From Thermoplasmata archaeon (GTDB lineage: Archaea; Thermoplasmatota; Thermoplasmata; Lutacidiplasmatales; UBA184), in assembly GCA_030046135.1 (NCBI GenBank), contig JASIEC010000041.1, positions 1 through 6,315 of the forward strand: 6,315 nt of DNA. Direction: 5' to 3'. The notes beneath the pieces are model-generated. The model searched no databases, had not been told where the DNA came from, and was given only the letters and a program-made list of their open reading frames with translations. Shown piece after piece: positions 5,193 to 6,315 of the stretch. Within the stretch, counting starts at the first letter, position 1. Each line of letters begins with the position of its first letter. The position numbers and the translations under genes are program-made.

Positions 5193-5801
5193 ATGCCGAT
5201 CTCCGCGCTGATCCTGAGCGGCGGCGAGTCGAGCCGGTTCGGAGGAACGCCGAAGGCGCTCCTCCCGGTCGACGAGCGCTCGTCGATCCGACGGATCGCC
5301 GAGATGTGCCTCGGCGAGGGGTTCGAGCCGGTCGTGGTCGTGGCGGGCCCGCACCGGGCTCCGATCGCCCGGGAGCTCCTCGGCCTCCCGGTGGAGCTCG
5401 TCGATTCCCCCCGATGGTACGAGGGCCGGACCGCCTCGATCCAGGCCGGGGTGGAGGCCCTCCCGCCCGCGCGGGACCTTCTGATGTGGCCGGTCGACCA
5501 CCCGTTCGTCGGCGAGAGGACGATCGGCGCTCTCCTCGCCGCGCACGCCACCGACCTTCTGGGCGCCTGGTTCCTTCCTACGTTCCGGGGTCGCGGGGGC
5601 CATCCGATCCTCTGGCGATCGTTCGTGCGCGGGCCCGTCCTCGAGCTCCGAGCCGACGCCCCGCTGCGCTCGCTGCTCCCCGAGTTCGGCCCGCAGGTCC
5701 GCCGGGTCCCGGTCGACGACCCCGGCGTCGCCGACCCGGTGGACACGCCCGAGGCGTACCGCACGGGCCTCGAGACCTGGCGTCAGGCGGGGGTCGGCTG
5801 A
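5193..5801 (+). CDS. MobA/MocA-like molybdenum cofactor nucleotidyltransferase
   Basis: A 202-residue GT-A-fold nucleotidyltransferase, the usual length for MobA/MocA. The N-terminal nucleotide loop LILSGGESSRFGGTPKALLPV (residues 6-26) carries the conserved Arg, Gly and Lys (K21). SPRWYEGRTASIQAGVEAL (72-90) is the 'P.W..G...S...G' motif of the MocA type, WPVDHPFV (99-106) has the metal-binding Asp (D102), GGHPILW (135-141) matches the family's G-H-P element, and DPVDTPEAY (181-189) its C-terminal signature. Such enzymes attach CMP or GMP to molybdopterin. The MocA-like motifs and the coupled xdhC gene favour making molybdopterin cytosine dinucleotide for a molybdenum hydroxylase. ATG 5193 is preferred over GTG 5181 because the conserved strand starts right after it. 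Its TGA overlaps the next ATG (TGATG). Confidence 0.85.
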   Translation: MPISALILSGGESSRFGGTPKALLPVDERSSIRRIAEMCLGEGFEPVVVVAGPHRAPIARELLGLPVELVDSPRWYEGRTASIQAGVEALPPARDLLMWPVDHPFVGERTIGALLAAHATDLLGAWFLPTFRGRGGHPILWRSFVRGPVLELRADAPLRSLLPEFGPQVRRVPVDDPGVADPVDTPEAYRTGLETWRQAGVG

Positions 5802-6315
5802 TGGACCGCCGCACCGAGCGGGAGGCGCTGCGCCTCCTCGAGCATCACCGTCCGTTCGTCCGGGCGGTCGTCGTCCGCGCGACCGGCTCGGTCCCCGGCA
5901 AGGTCGGTTCGACGATGATCGTCCGGGACGACGGGACGACCGTCGGGACGGTCGGCGGGGCGGCCCTCGAGGAGGAGGTGAAGCGTCTCGCCGTCCGGGC
6001 TCTCGAGCGGTGCGAGGGGGACCTCGCCCACTTCGACCTCGCGGCGTGGCGGCGGGGCGGGCTCCCGAGCCTCTGCGGCGGGACCGTCGACATCGCTCTC
6101 GAGTTCGTCCCGGCGCGACCGAACCTGCTGCTGTGGGGCGGCGGCCACGTTTCGGAAGCGGTCGCCCGCCTCCTGCCGGCGATGGAGTACGACTACTCCG
6201 TCGCCGACGACCGGCCCGACTACGTGGGACGGGACCGCTTTCCCGGAGCGGACCGGCTCGAGGTGGTCCGGCCGGGCGAGGTGTTCCGGACGTTCGAGCC
6301 CACCGAGTTCACCCA
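5801..6315 (+). CDS. XdhC/CoxI-family molybdenum hydroxylase maturation protein (3' end outside window)
   Basis: The frame is open from ATG 5801 to the end of the window, giving 171 residues of a longer protein. The N-terminal XdhC/CoxI domain shows VVVRATGSVPGKVGSTMIV (23-41), DGTTVGTVGGAALEEEV (44-60) and LCGGTVDIALEF (91-102). A Rossmann-like domain follows with LLLWGGGHVSEAVARLL (109-125) and VADDRPDYVGRDRF (134-147). XdhC-type proteins bind molybdenum cofactor and deliver it, in sulfurated form, to xanthine dehydrogenase or CO dehydrogenase-type enzymes. The first base of its ATG is the last base of the mobA-like stop codon, so translation is coupled. No structural molybdenum hydroxylase gene is in the window; it may lie downstream. 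Confidence 0.88.
   Translation, partial: MDRRTEREALRLLEHHRPFVRAVVVRATGSVPGKVGSTMIVRDDGTTVGTVGGAALEEEVKRLAVRALERCEGDLAHFDLAAWRRGGLPSLCGGTVDIALEFVPARPNLLLWGGGHVSEAVARLLPAMEYDYSVADDRPDYVGRDRFPGADRLEVVRPGEVFRTFEPTEFT

Noticed and set aside
4613..5764. An extended 383-residue S19e starting far upstream
   Set aside because: The first 232 residues are antisense to the mobA-like gene and unlike any S19e; ATG 5068 gives the normal length and sits at promoter-compatible distance from the TATA-like box.
1..6315. CRISPR arrays, tRNA/rRNA genes or insertion sequences
   Set aside because: I saw no regularly spaced direct repeats, no cloverleaf-like sequence with a T-arm motif, and no transposase-like protein in any frame.

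Overview
The window is archaeal, high-GC chromosomal DNA. The decisive evidence is an uninterrupted minus-strand run of archaeal/eukaryotic-type genes: ribosomal proteins S19e, L39e and L31e, a PDCD5-family protein and translation initiation factor aIF6. AT-rich TATA-like boxes sit about 25-30 nt upstream of first genes, which fits archaeal, often leaderless, transcription. Very high GC and many GTG/TTG starts would suit a high-GC Thermoplasmatota lineage, but that placement is only a guess from gene content and composition.

Layout. (1) Positions 1-2111, plus strand: a tight three-gene operon. It holds the C-terminal end of an ATP-grasp ligase-like protein, a TTG-started flavin-dependent monooxygenase of the SfnG/SsuD (luciferase-like) family that overlaps it by 14 nt, and a LUD-domain (LutC/YkgG-like) protein starting 4 nt after the monooxygenase stop. 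A perfect 20-bp palindrome lies on the LUD stop codon. (2) Positions 2240-2921, minus strand: a VapBC-like toxin-antitoxin module. The ribbon-helix-helix-type antitoxin is intact; the PIN toxin is split by a frameshift, although all four expected catalytic acidic residues can be found across the two frames. The region upstream of the antitoxin is clearly AT-richer than its surroundings. (3) Positions 3048-5068, minus strand: the conserved operon rps19e-pdcd5-rpl39e-rpl31e-eif6, with 14-30 nt gaps and several Shine-Dalgarno-like sites. (4) Positions 5069-5192: a 124-bp divergent promoter region. (5) Positions 5193-6315, plus strand: a MobA/MocA-like nucleotidyltransferase whose stop overlaps the start of an XdhC/CoxI-family protein that runs off the window. 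These two are maturation factors for molybdenum hydroxylases, so structural subunits of such an enzyme (CO dehydrogenase/xanthine dehydrogenase type) may lie nearby.

How the parts work together. The translation operon is housekeeping. The mobA-xdhC pair probably supplies and inserts the dinucleotide form of molybdenum cofactor. The ATP-grasp/flavin monooxygenase/LUD operon is the least explained part and could be a small-molecule modification or degradation pathway. The toxin-antitoxin remnant lies directly downstream of aIF6, where many archaea continue with other translation or secretion genes, and so looks like an insertion.
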